Notes: generated from the sequence alone by a model not told the origin. Counted from the stretch's first letter, positions 28,305-36,484 are shown. The stretch is DNA of 64,000 nucleotides from Siphonobacter curvatus (GCF_002943425.1 NZ_PTRA01000004.1:1-64000), one strand, 5' to 3'. Program-made: numbers and translations.

Positions 28305-29428
28305 CGTTCGCTGGGGTTAAACGTAAATTTCCCCCGGAAGCGTCCTTCAATGTAGGGTGGCTGACGGAAACCTCTTTTTTCCAGTCCAAAATCAATACGT
28401 TCGATCAGTTCCCGAATGTCGAGGTCCGGTGTATCAATGTGTTGAATGAGTTCACTGGTGAATAATCCGTTTTTCCCTTCCCCATCCTGAGCGGTTTTGC
28501 CGGGTTCGGTCGCGTACACGATCATGGTACCCACGGGTGGGTTGATGGTGGTATGGCTCATCTCTCCGATGCCGCGTTTCCAGGAACGGTACGGATTATT
28601 CCGGCAAGCATCCCAGAACACCAGATTGGAGCCATTGGGGTTCACTTCTTCCATACGAGCGACGAGCTGACGCAGTGGAAAGCAGTCGAACTGAACATCT
28701 GATTCACTGGCTGGATCGGCATCAACGGGTTGTACGTAATTGTCTCCATTGACCATCAGGCCATGACCGGCGTAGAAAAACAGACTGACGCCTTTGTCAG
28801 TCAATCCGTTTGTGAATTCGTCAATGGATTTCTTGAGTTCTTTTCGGCTCTGGTTTTCGCGGAATATGACGGTAAAGCCCAATTTTTGCAAGTGCTCCTG
28901 CAACGCTTTCCCATCATTTACCGGATTTTTGAGCGGGTGTTTCGTATACGAATCGTTGGCCACAATTAAAGCCGTGCGTTTGGTATGACCTGCGATAGCG
29001 ATTGGGTTAGCTGGGGTGGAAGTTGGCTCCGTTTGATAGGTAATATAATGCGACTCGGAAATGGTTTTTCCGGCACTATTGACGGCCACAAAATGTAATT
29101 CATTGGTTCCCGGCGTAAGCGTCAGTTCTTCACTGATTTCCTGACCGCAGCTTACTTTTTTAAATCCCCGGGCTTTGCTACTGAACGCTTTTCCGTTCAA
29201 CACGAACTGATACTGTGATACAGCTTCGGTAGATTGTACGCATACGGTAACTTTCAACTGCGGTTTTTCGACCGTCAGCTGGGGCGTGGATGGGTACTGC
29301 CAAACGATCCCCGGAGCTTTCAGAGGCACCTTAGGCGTTTCCCATTCGCCTTTAAATTTGTGATCATGCTGGGCCTGACTAAGCTGAGCCCCCGCCAGGA
29401 GTATTCCTAGAAGTAACGTTTTTTTCAT
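28301..29428 (-). CDS. Exported metacaspase-like (C14) protease with N-terminal Ig-like region
   Basis: 375 residues. Signal peptide to about 20, then a beta-sandwich-like segment (about 45-130: LKVTVCVQSTEAVSQYQFVL, GTNELHFVAVNSAG). The caspase domain follows (about 148-372): KRTALIVANDSY, SLFFYAGHG with H222, and LVFWDACRNNP with C275. Downstream are IVYATEPGKTAQDG and GLFTSELIQHI, typical of peptidase C14 domains. It is exported, unlike most bacterial metacaspases studied, and is coupled by overlap to a second caspase-fold protein. Confidence 0.87.
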   Translation of the reverse strand: MKKTLLLGILLAGAQLSQAQHDHKFKGEWETPKVPLKAPGIVWQYPSTPQLTVEKPQLKVTVCVQSTEAVSQYQFVLNGKAFSSKARGFKKVSCGQEISEELTLTPGTNELHFVAVNSAGKTISESHYITYQTEPTSTPANPIAIAGHTKRTALIVANDSYTKHPLKNPVNDGKALQEHLQKLGFTVIFRENQSRKELKKSIDEFTNGLTDKGVSLFFYAGHGLMVNGDNYVQPVDADPASESDVQFDCFPLRQLVARMEEVNPNGSNLVFWDACRNNPYRSWKRGIGEMSHTTINPPVGTMIVYATEPGKTAQDGEGKNGLFTSELIQHIDTPDLDIRELIERIDFGLEKRGFRQPPYIEGRFRGKFTFNPSER

Positions 29429-29433
29429 TGCCG

Positions 29434-30189
29434 TTAGAACGTTAAGTGATAGGCAAGGATGGGTGTATTGCCAAAGTACTGCACCGTAATGCGTTGCGAA
29501 GCGGTCCGTCTGAGACGATCATTTTGTACACCTTTGATGACACTGTAAATCACATCCGCCGCCAGAATCAGGCCAGCTCCCCGAAAGGCGTTCATGTAGC
29601 GTTTGCGGTGCTGGTTTGCTGCATCGTAGTAAGGCGTTGCATCCCGCTCGTAGGGCTCGCTCATGTAGCGGTCGTACTGTTCGTTAGCTTTTTGCCGTTC
29701 GAGAAAACCATAAACGAGCAATCCCCCGTAGGCAACCGTGATGAGCGGCCGGTAGCCCACTTTCCGGTGTACTAGCATATTTCCCAAACCGGGTACGGCT
29801 ATGGAAGCCAGAGCACTCAGGGGGCCCCGGCCAATGGTTTGCTTGCGGGGAGCTTCTTTTACACCAACAATGGGTTGAATGGCTTCGTCACCCATGGTAA
29901 AGCCGTCCAGAGCAAAGTCCCAGTAAATGACTTTATTGGTTCCAGACGACAGGTTTCTACCTACGTCTCCAGTAACGGTGCGAATCTTCAGCAAACCTTT
30001 GGTACGACTGGCAATTTGCAGGTAGACGGAATCCTGCTCGGTGAGCTTCTGTACGTCATAGGTAATCTTCATGCGATCCGCCGTGTAGTCCGTACGGATA
30101 TTCGAAACGACGGGCTGAGCAAGACTGAGCGATAGACAGCCTACTAGGAAAAGCCCGGTTAGGAGGCTTTTGAGGAGAAAGGTATTCAT
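29434..30189 (-). CDS. Exported/membrane protein with glycine-rich hydrophobic pair
   Basis: 251 residues. Signal peptide to about 25 (GCLSLSLAQ). An N-terminal beta domain (about 28-110: VVSNIRTDYTADRMKITYDV, KVIYWDFALDGF) is typical of proteins found beside caspases in Bacteroidota. Two hydrophobic segments follow (about 145-162 and 202-219) with ASIAVPGLGNML just before the first, similar in style to DUF5683-type membrane proteins. Possibly an outer-membrane or periplasmic anchor for the proteases; this is inference. It starts right after the LamG lipoprotein stop. Confidence 0.6.
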   Translation of the reverse strand: MNTFLLKSLLTGLFLVGCLSLSLAQPVVSNIRTDYTADRMKITYDVQKLTEQDSVYLQIASRTKGLLKIRTVTGDVGRNLSSGTNKVIYWDFALDGFTMGDEAIQPIVGVKEAPRKQTIGRGPLSALASIAVPGLGNMLVHRKVGYRPLITVAYGGLLVYGFLERQKANEQYDRYMSEPYERDATPYYDAANQHRKRYMNAFRGAGLILAADVIYSVIKGVQNDRLRRTASQRITVQYFGNTPILAYHLTF

Positions 30190-30191
30190 GA

Positions 30192-31550
30192 TTAATGTTT
30201 GAAGAGTTCAAGGATTTGAGCTTCAGTGAGGGGATTATCATAAACTCGTATGTCATCCATAGACCCTTTAAATACATAAGCATAGGTTCTCCATCCTGAC
30301 CCAAATCTTAAATTGCCTCCAGGACAATTACGAATACCATTTCCAGGTATTGCATTCATTCCCCATAGTTTTCCGTCCAAATAAGTCTTTGCTATAGGTC
30401 CATCAAATACAGCTACAAAGTGGTGCCATGACGTGATCTCTTGATGCTGCTTATTAGTTACGCCTTTCCAACCCATATCAAAACAGGGTTCTTTACCATC
30501 ATAGGGTTTTATATCAGCATTAATTGTTATATCTGGGTAAGTTCCAGCCATCAATTGAGCACTGTATTGTTCACTTACTGGTTCTGTATATCCAGACTTA
30601 TAATATAATTGCATTGTTGTACCAGCTTCTAATCTTGAAGCTGCCTTGAACCACATACTGACCGATATTTTATTAGGACGTAATTTTTCATTATCTGCGA
30701 TATCAAGATAACCACCGTCGAGCACTAACACTTTTTCATTATTGGTTTGGCGATCGTCATCTTTGGTTGCCCCAGTCCCTCTAATAATAGCAGCGTTATT
30801 ATTTCCACTTAAATCTAATACTTGATTTCCTGTAACATTATTGAAATCATAATAGGCTACCAGTCCTGTCCAAATGTCGGCATTGGTAGTTTGGAACTTC
30901 TTGACTTCTCCATAATGAGGTTCCCCTTTGCTATCTATGATATAGGAACAGTAGTAGTAAGAGACTCCAGGAGTAAGATTCGATAGGGCTATCACGGTTG
31001 AATCTCCCGCTGATACCGATGACAAAGACTTCGTATCGGCAGTACCTATTCGTGGCGAGCTGTTCGTGTAAGAATAACAGATTCCGTACTGATTAGCAGC
31101 CGGTAAGCCCGCATTAAGGAGTTTGAAGGTCACGTTGGCCGTAGTGTTGTTCACGCGTGAGGAGCCTCCGGTAGCTACACTGGGTACTATGTCCTGAACG
31201 ACCGTAACTGATTTAGTCACCGTAGCTTGATCGCCACATTTGTTGGTTAACTTCACCGATACCTGAAACGTCTTTGCTTCTTTATAGGTGTAGCTAGGAT
31301 TGAAGGTGCTTGCCGTGCCCCCATCACCGAAACTCCATTCAACTTTATCAAAATCGGCGGCGTTGACGTTTAGGGAAAAGTCAACCTTTAACTGATTATT
31401 AGCGACTACAATTTGGGCAGTAATGGGCTCGCATTTTGGGAAAATCCGTTGTGGAAATTTCTCTTTACCACAGCTAACTATCAGCAAAATGAGCGGGAAT
31501 AAATAGATTTTCAGAAAGGAAATAGTGACCCTACGTAGATGTTTTTCCAT
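30192..31550 (-). CDS. PKD/LamG surface lipoprotein
   Basis: 452 residues. A lipoprotein signal with the lipidated Cys at 27 (LFPLILLIVSC) is preceded by a basic N-terminus. A PKD-like domain (about 45-118: VEWSFGDGGTASTFNPSYTY) is followed by a fibronectin-like region (about 122-225: VSYYYCSYIIDSKGEPHYGEV) and a LamG/concanavalin-like lectin domain (about 230-450: LVAYYDFNNVTGNQVLDLSG, ISVSMWFKA, WHHFVAVFDG, FKGSMDDIRVYDNPL). It should sit on the cell surface and bind a glycan or protein. It is the first gene of the ten-gene operon. The coding sequence is visibly richer in A and T than its neighbours, which suggests separate acquisition. Confidence 0.82.
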   Translation of the reverse strand: MEKHLRRVTISFLKIYLFPLILLIVSCGKEKFPQRIFPKCEPITAQIVVANNQLKVDFSLNVNAADFDKVEWSFGDGGTASTFNPSYTYKEAKTFQVSVKLTNKCGDQATVTKSVTVVQDIVPSVATGGSSRVNNTTANVTFKLLNAGLPAANQYGICYSYTNSSPRIGTADTKSLSSVSAGDSTVIALSNLTPGVSYYYCSYIIDSKGEPHYGEVKKFQTTNADIWTGLVAYYDFNNVTGNQVLDLSGNNNAAIIRGTGATKDDDRQTNNEKVLVLDGGYLDIADNEKLRPNKISVSMWFKAASRLEAGTTMQLYYKSGYTEPVSEQYSAQLMAGTYPDITINADIKPYDGKEPCFDMGWKGVTNKQHQEITSWHHFVAVFDGPIAKTYLDGKLWGMNAIPGNGIRNCPGGNLRFGSGWRTYAYVFKGSMDDIRVYDNPLTEAQILELFKH

Positions 31551-31988
31551 GAAGATTAGTTAAAAATGAGGGCGATGTAATAGCGAATTATGATAGGTAA
31601 AATTAATGTTTATTACCCACTTCTGTATATACATAAAAATAATTTATGTCACTTCAACACTTGATATATGTGAAAGAACTCATCAAACCAATTTTATTTT
31701 AATCCATTTTGTTTAGCAAGATTACTTATATACACCAAATTCAATTTACGCATTTATTTATTCAGCAAATAGTTAATAGGCAAGTAGTTATAATTATACT
31801 CATGTGGATAAATTGGAAATATAAGACCTATTCGTATTAAAATTATTTTAAACGGTTTAAAATAATTAATCACGTATTTATACGTATCGTTTGGTTACTT
31901 TTGCTTATATTAATTTGGCAACTCTTTTTCTTAAAAAATGTTCTGTTTATTATTCGTAAGTTTGCTAGGGTAACTGTCTATTGAGTAT
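31551..31988. other. 438-base AT-rich intergenic region, left border of replication region
   Basis: No gene is visible. It is very AT-rich, holds a perfect DnaA-box sequence at 31803-31811 and a TACTTTTG at 31896-31903 that could be the -7 element for the following small gene. It separates the protease operon from the replication and partition genes. Confidence 0.5.
31803..31811 (-). promoter_or_regulatory. DnaA-box-like sequence
   Basis: TGTGGATAA, the exact complement of TTATCCACA, in an AT-rich gap. A single 9-mer can occur by chance in a window of this size. Confidence 0.3.
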
Positions 31989-32327
31989 ATGATTCCTTTT
32001 CAAGCGCTTTTCCACTTACTGGATGAAACCATAGATCTAGTAGAAATCAAACGTTTGGATTTACCAGATGAAAAAGATCGCAGTCAGCTCTATTACTGGC
32101 TGTTGATTCGTGATACTCAGGTACAGCGGTTAACGTTTGTCTCTATGACCCGGAACGAAACTTCTCAGGAACGTGTCTTTGAGGAAGGACTCTTACATTT
32201 TGATACCGAAATGGCTTTGTATACGGATCTCGACAGCTTAGCAACCCACCGATTAGCCGTTCAGAACCCAGCTATCCTTTCCGAGGCTCTTGAGAAACGT
32301 ATCCAAAACTATTTGACCGCTCAATAG
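31989..32327 (+). CDS. Small protein of unknown function
   Basis: 112 residues, ATG start, acidic, without signal peptide or membrane helix. It contains ALFHLLDETIDLVEIKRLDL and YYWLLIRDTQVQRLTFVSMT, then a helix at the C-terminus (LSEALEKRIQNYL). No family recognised. It lies 90 bases upstream of the SRAP-like gene on the same strand, near the replication genes, so it may be plasmid-associated. Confidence 0.6.
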   Translation: MIPFQALFHLLDETIDLVEIKRLDLPDEKDRSQLYYWLLIRDTQVQRLTFVSMTRNETSQERVFEEGLLHFDTEMALYTDLDSLATHRLAVQNPAILSEALEKRIQNYLTAQ

Positions 32328-32417
32328 CAGTATCCCACTAACGTTCGACTCCCTACGTAGCTCATCGGCACAAGGTTTTACGAAGGAGGGATCAGGCAGG
32401 GACCAACGACATAGGCT

Positions 32418-33089
32418 ATGTACATAGGTTTAGGTATCAGAAAAAAGTTAAAAGATCTTCAACAACGCTTTCAGTCTCCTGGTATTACCGGGGCGGCGAA
32501 GGCTTTTAAGCCCAACCCTCAGGTATCGGGTACTGACCTCCCCTATTGGCCCGTCGTTACGGCTGCGAATCCTACCGAATTACAACTGTTCCGCTGGGGC
32601 TTATTAAGTCCGGATACCCGGCCGGAGCAAGTTCAATCTACACCCCTGCGACGCTTGCACTTGCCCACGGAGGAAGTACTCAAGCGTACGTTTAGTAATC
32701 AACCGCTGGAGCAGGGTCAACGGTGTCTGGTCTTGGCAGACTGCTTTTACATTCATCGGCATGAAGGCAAAAACCGCGTCTTGTACCAGATTTCCCTCCG
32801 CTACAATCAGCTATTTGCTCTGGCGGGTATCTTCCAAATCTGGGAGCAGGATACGCAGACCATTCCAACGTTTACCTTACTGACCACACCGGCGAATTCG
32901 CTGCTAGCCTTCCTTAATAATAAGTACCAGCGAATGCCGGTCATCATTGATCCCGAAGCAGAACCGCTCTGGAATTCTACCCTTCCCTTTTCCGATCCGG
33001 CTATTCAATCGCTATTACACCCTTTCGACCCGGCACAACTGAAAGCCGAACGACTTACGCACACGGAACAATTGTCTTTGTTTGACTAA
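32418..33089 (+). CDS. SRAP (YedK/HMCES)-like protein lacking catalytic residues
   Basis: 223 residues. The fold markers of the SRAP family are present: LFRWGLLSP (about 57-65), RCLVLADCFY (102-111), FALAGIFQIWEQ (133-144), TFTLLTTPANSLLAFL (about 151-166) and RMPVIIDPE (172-180). Active members, which cross-link to abasic sites in single-stranded DNA, need Cys2, an Asn in an NAR motif, a Glu in GFYEW and a His before RMP. Here residue 2 is Tyr, the NAR region reads TPLRRL, the Glu position is I112 and the His position is Y170. An in-frame TAG at 32412-32414 rules out a longer start carrying Cys. It may bind DNA without forming the adduct. It lies just upstream of the plasmid partition genes. 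Confidence 0.75.
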   Translation: MYIGLGIRKKLKDLQQRFQSPGITGAAKAFKPNPQVSGTDLPYWPVVTAANPTELQLFRWGLLSPDTRPEQVQSTPLRRLHLPTEEVLKRTFSNQPLEQGQRCLVLADCFYIHRHEGKNRVLYQISLRYNQLFALAGIFQIWEQDTQTIPTFTLLTTPANSLLAFLNNKYQRMPVIIDPEAEPLWNSTLPFSDPAIQSLLHPFDPAQLKAERLTHTEQLSLFD

Positions 33090-33113
33090 GGGGATTCTAT
33101 TTTTTAGATGAAT

Positions 33114-33245
33114 AAGTTGTGTTTTAATCGGTCTTTTCATTCAAGCCTTTTGCTTTAAATTTCATACTGTAAATCAGATATTTATATACTTAGTAAGGTT
33201 GATCAACCTTTTTTATAACAGTTTAAAAGTTGTGTTTTGATCGGT
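33114..33245 (+). repeat. Two iterons upstream of parA
   Basis: AAGTTGTGTTTTAATCGGT at 33114-33132 and AAGTTGTGTTTTGATCGGT at 33227-33245, both in the same orientation as the copies near repB. They could let the Rep protein influence parAB expression or take part in pairing of origins. Confidence 0.8.
33195..33210. promoter_or_regulatory. 16-bp perfect palindrome
   Basis: AAGGTTGATCAACCTT, followed on the plus strand by a run of six T. It lies between the two iterons upstream of parA. It could be a protein-binding site, or a weak terminator for the SRAP-like gene. Confidence 0.4.
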
Positions 33246-33304
33246 TAGCACCTTCCATTGTCTAAAAATCATCTCGTTCATTTCTTAAAAAAATGATACG
33301 ATTA

Positions 33305-33345
33305 GTCCGTATATTCGGACAAATACTATTTATTTGTCCGAATAT
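33305..33345. promoter_or_regulatory. Operator-like inverted repeats upstream of parA
   Basis: Perfect 15-bp inverted repeat (33311-33325 and 33331-33345, 5-base spacer), plus a third copy of the GTCCG half-site at 33305. It ends 22 bases before the parA ATG and overlaps a TATATTCG (33310-33317) that may be the -7 element. ParA proteins with an N-terminal HTH are known autorepressors, so this is a strong candidate for the ParA operator. Confidence 0.6.
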
Positions 33346-33366
33346 TATTCCATCTTCTTTTGCTGT

Positions 33367-34317
33367 ATGCTCACTCACGAAGAAACGCTCTTATTTTTTC
33401 GCCGAAAACCCGCTCTTTCGGTCTCAGCCATTGAAAAGCAGGCGGGCTTACCTTCTGGAACTTTAGCTAAAGCCATTTCCGGGGATCGTACGCTGAATGA
33501 CAAACACTTAGCCGCCTTGTATCCGGTATTACTCGAATACGGTTATGCTGAAATGGCCGAACGTAAAGCCCGTATCATCTCTGTAGTGAATCACAAGGGT
33601 GGTGTAGGCAAAACTACGACTACGCTCAATCTGGGTAAGGCTCTCTCACTGGCTGGGTTTCGTGTCTTACTGGTCGATATGGATTCGCAGGGCAACCTGA
33701 CGCAATCGCTGGGACAGGATGAGCTGGACAAACAGGTTGTGCATGCCTTACTCAAAAATGAGCCCTTACCGATTATACCCATTGCGAAAAATCTGGACTT
33801 AGCCCCGAGTGATCTAGAGTTGGCCTATGCTGATCTGGAGCTAGTTCAAGTGGTAGGTGGTGTCAACCAGCTTAAAAATGCATTGGCTCCGGTTCGGGGA
33901 AACTATGATTTCATTTTTATTGACTGCCCCCCCGCTCTGAATATTTTCACGAACTCTTCCCTAGTAGCCTCCCATAGCTGCCTGATTACCCTTCAGCCGG
34001 AAGCGTCTTCGATGAAAGGGGTAAACCATCTTTTTGATCGTATTGCTCAGGTACGGGACCGGATTAACTACGAATTGAAAGTAGAAGGGATTTTATTAAC
34101 GATGGTAGATAAACGTCTGAACGTTCACCGGGATATGATTCAGAACATCCACGAAGCGTTGAGTAACTTCCGAATCTTCAAAACGGAAATCCGGACGAAC
34201 GTAGCCTTGAAAGAATCCCAGGTAGCCCAACAGGATATTTTTACCTATCATAAAGATTCTAACGGTGCCATTGATTACAAAAATCTGGCTACTGAATTTA
34301 TGCAATCCCGAGCTTAA
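33367..34317 (+). CDS. parA: ParA partition ATPase with N-terminal HTH (type Ia-like)
   Basis: 316 residues from the ATG at 33367. A TTG at 33334 lies inside the inverted repeat and is not preferred. The N-terminal HTH (about 15-60: SVSAIEKQAGLPSGTLAKAI) should bind the upstream repeats. The deviant Walker A, HKGGVGKTTTTLN, is near residue 77. Then come VLLVDMDSQGNLTQSLG (Walker A') and YDFIFIDCPPALN (Walker B). It is the ATPase that positions plasmid copies, working with ParB bound at parS, and probably represses its own operon. parB follows after 11 bases. Confidence 0.92.
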   Translation: MLTHEETLLFFRRKPALSVSAIEKQAGLPSGTLAKAISGDRTLNDKHLAALYPVLLEYGYAEMAERKARIISVVNHKGGVGKTTTTLNLGKALSLAGFRVLLVDMDSQGNLTQSLGQDELDKQVVHALLKNEPLPIIPIAKNLDLAPSDLELAYADLELVQVVGGVNQLKNALAPVRGNYDFIFIDCPPALNIFTNSSLVASHSCLITLQPEASSMKGVNHLFDRIAQVRDRINYELKVEGILLTMVDKRLNVHRDMIQNIHEALSNFRIFKTEIRTNVALKESQVAQQDIFTYHKDSNGAIDYKNLATEFMQSRA

Positions 34318-34328
34318 TCCATTCTTCG

Positions 34329-35300
34329 ATGAAAAAATATCAGATTGGTCTGAACGACAAAAAAATCATTAAAGATCAGAGTCTGCTACGGCACGAAGAG
34401 ATCAAGAATCGTATCCTGGTTTTACCGGAACTGGAAGCCTTCATACCGCCCTTGTTACCGGAAGAATATAACCAGCTGGAAGCCAACATTAAGAAAGAAG
34501 GTTGCCGGGAAGCTCTGCTGATTTGGGAAACGACGGAAGCTGTAGCCAAAGGAACGGACAGCGACGCTCCAGCCTACGTATTGATTGATGGACACAATCG
34601 TTACGCCATTTGCAATACGCATCAGATCGATTTCAAGATTCATTTAGTTCAATTTCCGACGAAGGAAGCCGTTTACTTCTTCATGATTGAAAATCAGTTG
34701 GGTAGACGGAATCTTACGCCGGAACAGGCTTCGTATTTGCGGGGGTTGCGGTATCGTACCGAACGTCAGGCGAAGGGTAAATATGACCGATCCGGGCATA
34801 AGGGTCAAAATGACCTTTATGCTGCGGAAGAACTCGAAAACCATAAAGGACAATTTGACCCTTATGCCAGTGAAGAGGGTCAGGTCGATCATAAAGGTCA
34901 AAATGTCCCTTATGAAAAAGGGACTACTTCCGGGCGTTTGGCGGAGCGTTTCAATGTCAGTGAAAAGACAATCAAACGGGACGCAGAATTCTCTCAAGGA
35001 ATCGATAAGCTAACTCCAGAATTAAAGAAGGATGTACTGAGTGGTAAGGTAAAAATCAGCAAGGGTGATATTCAGCAATTGGCTTCTCTACCCGTTGAAT
35101 CATTACCCACGCTGGATGCCGTAAGTCAGGCTCTGGCCAGACCAGCTCCCGAAGAGAAAGCCGAAATAAAAGAAGATCCTGAGGTATTGATGAATCAATT
35201 ACGGAAGAAGTTAAGTCAGCTAACCCGACTGAGTGAACCCAACGATGAACTCCTCAATTCGATTATACGGATCGCGAGGCAGTTAAAAAGTAAAAAGTGA
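34329..35300 (+). CDS. parB: ParB-family partition protein
   Basis: 323 residues. The ParB/Srx nucleotide-binding domain covers about 35-130 (LLPEEYNQLEANIKKEG, VLIDGHNRYAI in place of the usual GERR box, IENQLGRRNLT). A variable segment (about 150-200) contains three copies of HKGQxxxY. The HTH that binds parS follows (about 200-230: SGRLAERFNVSEKTIKRDA). The C-terminal part is charged and probably dimerises. The HKGQ repeats are encoded by three 25-bp DNA palindromes, which may be centromere sites. It is cotranscribed with parA and ends at a hairpin. Confidence 0.88.
   Translation: MKKYQIGLNDKKIIKDQSLLRHEEIKNRILVLPELEAFIPPLLPEEYNQLEANIKKEGCREALLIWETTEAVAKGTDSDAPAYVLIDGHNRYAICNTHQIDFKIHLVQFPTKEAVYFFMIENQLGRRNLTPEQASYLRGLRYRTERQAKGKYDRSGHKGQNDLYAAEELENHKGQFDPYASEEGQVDHKGQNVPYEKGTTSGRLAERFNVSEKTIKRDAEFSQGIDKLTPELKKDVLSGKVKISKGDIQQLASLPVESLPTLDAVSQALARPAPEEKAEIKEDPEVLMNQLRKKLSQLTRLSEPNDELLNSIIRIARQLKSKK
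34797..34914. repeat. Three palindromes inside parB, candidate parS sites
   Basis: Three 25-bp imperfect palindromes at 34797-34821, 34842-34866 and 34890-34914. The consensus arms are CATAARGGNCA and TGNCCYTTATG around a 3-base AT centre. They are spaced 45 and 48 bases apart, multiples of three that keep the reading frame. They encode the repeated HKGQ peptide. Being palindromic, repeated and within a partition operon, they fit parS sites. Confidence 0.55.
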
Positions 35301-35329
35301 GCGAGAGCGGTGAATTCCACCGCTCTCGC
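35301..35329 (+). terminator. Hairpin after parB
   Basis: Perfect 12-bp stem (35301-35312 with 35318-35329), 5-base loop, directly after the parB stop. There is no U-tract, so it may protect or pause the transcript and keep parAB transcription out of the origin. Confidence 0.55.
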
Positions 35330-35459
35330 CGTTGATAGACCCTTATACAAGATTTGCTTGGTAGTATAAGCGTCGAGATCTGAGTAACAGACGTTTTCGG
35401 GGATAGTATTTTGGGTTCTGAGTGGAAGGAGGAATGAAAAAAGGGTTGCAATATTTTAA

Positions 35460-36028
35460 AAGTTGTGTTTTGATCGGTGAAGTTGGAAGGTTATCTGGTA
35501 ATAAGCGAATGAAGAGTATACGTCAATAGTGAATAAGTTGTGTTTTAATCGGTTAGAGACATCGCTTGAAACCATACATAATCTACTGGAAAACAGAGTG
35601 ATAGTTTATCATTAATCTACCGTATTTAATCAGATCCGGTTTAAAAGTTGTGTTTTGATCGGTGCATTGGAGTCGATTTCGGTATTTAATTCGAACAAAT
35701 TTCAAACCAATAAGGAATACTTGTAAATCAGTAAGTTGAGCAGTGAAAAAAGGTACGAATAAGTTGTGTTTTGATCGGTGAGTACGCCCTGTAGGGCCGA
35801 ATAAGTTGTACTTCAATTGGTGACTTTGAGAACAATACCGAGCTTCCCTTTGGGCTTAGCTCTATATGAACATCTGGCTTACTGAGGTTATATTAAAAAG
35901 TTGTGTTTTGATCGGTGATTTTAAAAGTTGTGGTTTCATCGGTACGGTTTCGGAGTCAATGAGCTAAGGAAAAGTACCGTACCTCGGGTAAGAGCTTTCA
36001 GGCAATAAAAAGTTGTGTTTTGATCGGT
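35460..36028 (+). repeat. Dispersed iterons between parB and repB
   Basis: Direct copies of AAGTTGTGTTTTGATCGGT or variants start at 35460, 35535 (A for G), 35645, 35761, 35803 (degenerate), 35898, 35925 (GG and C variant) and 36010. All lie on the plus strand. The spacings are irregular (27 to 116 bases). They may titrate Rep or pair origins to limit copy number. Confidence 0.85.
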
Positions 36029-36468
36029 GAGTATTCGTAAACGGAGTACCAAGGAGAGAGGATCGAGTAGAAGCAGTAATGTCAATGCTACCGTAAATGG
36101 CTAAAGAGCCCTTTAAAAGCCGCTCTGAGAGGCGATCGTATCTACTGATGACTCCAGATCAGCTTAAGCTACAGAAAAGGCTGTAGGGAGGCATTCATTC
36201 ACCTGTATTCTGAAACCCAAGAGCCCATCGCATTTTAAAACTAAGCATTTAGTTCACGCCAGATTTCTATTTTCTTCTCCTGCCCGCTTTGCTTTTTGAT
36301 TTTTATTGTTTTTCACTCGCTTTAAAAGAAGAAAGAAGCGGGGGAGGGAGGACATTAGAACAGTCCTATAAACGCTATAATCAAGTAATTGGGTTTTTCA
36401 AATACTCTTGTTATTCTCTTGAAGGGAATTTTTTTAAAAATAAATACTTAATAGTCAATGAATTATCC

Positions 36469-36477
36469 TGTGGATAA
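36469..36477 (-). promoter_or_regulatory. Perfect DnaA box
   Basis: TGTGGATAA, complement of TTATCCACA, 8 bases before the first clustered iteron and at the end of the AT-rich stretch. It forms half of TTATCC-TGT-GGATAA. Host DnaA would help open the origin here. Confidence 0.7.
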
Positions 36478-36484
36478 CTTATAA

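Noticed and set aside
36289-36477. 62-codon frame in the AT-rich part of the origin
   Set aside because: No recognisable fold or start signal. It ends in the DnaA box, and low-complexity DNA of this kind gives chance frames.
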